A stretch of DNA of 5,918 nt, taken from assembly GCA_027353565.1 (NCBI GenBank), contig DAIEHO010000370.1:1-5918 (forward strand), read 5' to 3'. The notes under the pieces are model-generated. The model was given only the letters and a program-made list of their open reading frames with translations. It was not told the origin of the DNA and did no database searches. Each line of letters starts with the position of its first letter. Positions within the stretch are counted from its first letter, which is position 1. Shown here in pieces: positions 5,068-5,918 of this stretch. Source of the stretch: Propionibacteriaceae bacterium. Lineage in GTDB: Bacteria; Actinomycetota; Actinomycetes; Propionibacteriales; Propionibacteriaceae. The position numbers and the translations under genes are program-made.

Positions 5068-5918
5068 GGTGTGGTTCCTTCTCGTCATGGGGGGCGGGTA
5101 CGGGGTTTCGGAGTGCTCGGTCGACGACTGACAGTGCGAGTGCGATGGCGCTGACGCCGATCATGATGAGGGCGATGGTGTGGAGGCCGGTGTCATTGAC
5201 CTCCGTGTGGAAGACGATGCCGGTGATGGCGGATGAGGCGATGGAGCCGATGTATCCGAAGGTGCGGAACAGTCCGGCGGCGACGCCCAGCTGGTCGGGG
5301 GGTGCCTGGGTGTAGAGGGCGATCTGGTTCCCGCTGGCTCCGGCGCCGAGGGCGACACCGAACAGCAGGGTGATCGCGACGATCCAGAGAATGCTGGTGC
5401 TCGAGTTCAGGAGCAGTACGCCGACCGAGCCGACCAGGCTGGCGACAGCCGCGGCGATGATGGGTCCTCGGATCAGGTTGCGTCGTGAGATGGGGATGAC
5501 GACGATGCCGGAGATGAGTGTGGTGGGCAGCAGGAGGAGTCCTGCTGTCAGGGCGGGCATGCCGCGTGCGGCTTCGAGCCACTGGGTGAGCCCGTACAAG
5601 ACGATGTAGACGCACAGGCCGACCAGGGCGAACCTCAGGTAGGTGCGGGTCAGCGCACCGTTGCTCACGAGCAGCCGAACGTCCACGAAGGGATGCTTGG
5701 CCCGCAGCTCCCACAGCACCAGCACGGCGAGCAGGACCACGGCCCCGATTGCGAAGATCCAGTTCGGGTGCGGAATGGAGAACAGGAACGCGATCAGTGT
5801 GGCCATGGCGAGAGTGAAGCCGATGATGCCGGTCAGATCGATCCTCGAGACGACCTCGCCGACATCTCGCGGCCCCTGCTGTGAAGGGTCGCGGGGGATC
5901 CAGAGCAACGCCGCGGCC
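5060..5918 (-). CDS. DHA2-type MFS exporter, C-terminal 285 residues, cut by the right edge
   Basis: The minus-strand frame is open from the window edge (AAALLWIPRDP) to TAA at 5062-5060. It shows eight membrane helices, matching the last eight of a 14-helix drug:H+ antiporter: DLTGIIGFTLAMATLIAFLF, WIFAIGAVVLLAVLVLW, YLRFALVGLCVYIVLYGL, AGLLLLPTTLISGIVVIPI, IIAAAVASLVGSVGVLLL, ILWIVAITLLFGVALGAGA, VAAGLFRTFGYIGSIASSAI and IALIMIGVSAIALALSVV. The hydrophilic ELRAKHPFVDVRLL between helices and APPDQLGVAAGLFRT before helix 13 are family marks. A short charged cytoplasmic tail (DEKEPHHA) ends it. The family exports drugs or other small molecules with proton uptake; the substrate is unknown. A TTG at 5908-5906 could pose as a start, but the frame is clearly internal to a longer gene. 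It overlaps the PEBP gene by 8 bases. Its nearest resemblance is a general one to the family, and it is not a close copy of the remnant at 3844-4319. Confidence 0.92.
   Translation of the reverse strand, partial: AAALLWIPRDPSQQGPRDVGEVVSRIDLTGIIGFTLAMATLIAFLFSIPHPNWIFAIGAVVLLAVLVLWELRAKHPFVDVRLLVSNGALTRTYLRFALVGLCVYIVLYGLTQWLEAARGMPALTAGLLLLPTTLISGIVVIPISRRNLIRGPIIAAAVASLVGSVGVLLLNSSTSILWIVAITLLFGVALGAGASGNQIALYTQAPPDQLGVAAGLFRTFGYIGSIASSAITGIVFHTEVNDTGLHTIALIMIGVSAIALALSVVDRALRNPVPAPHDEKEPHHA
5065..5081 (-). promoter_or_regulatory. Ribosome binding site of the PEBP gene inside the exporter 3' end
   Basis: On the minus strand GAAGGAA, with AAGGA at 5080-5076, lies 8 bases before the ATG at 5067. 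It is embedded in the Glu-Lys-Glu codons of the exporter tail. This fixes the PEBP start and points to coupled translation from the same message. Confidence 0.75.

Noticed and set aside
5068..5088. Earlier ATG at 5088 for the PEBP protein
   Set aside because: Preceded by a run of C with no ribosome site; the family N-terminus begins at the second ATG, which has AAGGA upstream.
1..5918. tRNA/rRNA genes, CRISPR arrays, insertion-sequence ends, riboswitches
   Set aside because: No cloverleaf or rRNA-like stretch, no regularly spaced direct repeats, no transposase-like translation, and no 5' leader long enough for a riboswitch in front of the intact genes seen here.

Overview
The window is high-GC DNA with the codon habits of an actinomycete (Actinomycetota). 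Third positions are almost all G or C, several genes appear to have leaderless starts, and the best protein resemblances are actinobacterial. I cannot name the genus. I count six coding sequences (two cut by the window edges) and one decayed transporter gene. I see no RNA gene, CRISPR array, insertion sequence or phage gene.

Left part (1-3540): a minus-strand Xaa-Pro aminopeptidase (PepP type), running off the left edge, is divergent from a plus-strand set of three genes. These are a histidine-phosphatase-family enzyme, a coiled-coil protein with a C-terminal four-cysteine zinc ribbon, and a short RNase II/R-like exoribonuclease (RNB domain). The last two are translationally coupled (TGATG). 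The 36-base divergent gap carries a -10-like hexamer on each strand, each placed so that transcription would begin at or next to the ATG. The ribonuclease has Gln where the fourth active-site Asp of the family usually sits.

Middle part (3541-4503): a 72-residue helical protein faces the ribonuclease with only 9 bases between the stop codons, and it too appears leaderless. Behind it lie about 700 bases without an intact gene. This stretch holds the wreck of a DHA2-type (14-helix) MFS exporter, readable on the minus strand in pieces that change frame at least twice, and then a short hairpin.

Right part (4504-5918): a minus-strand pair, the C-terminal half of an intact DHA2-type MFS exporter followed by a PEBP (YbhB/YbcL-like) protein. 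The two overlap by 8 bases, so they are probably made together. The intact exporter and the relic are not close copies.

Most of the window is ordinary actinobacterial housekeeping and accessory sequence. The points most worth checking are the D-to-Q change in the RNB active site, the repeated leaderless-promoter geometry, the phosphatase/zinc-ribbon/ribonuclease grouping, the transporter relic and the MFS-PEBP coupling. I found no clear sign of a wholly new system.
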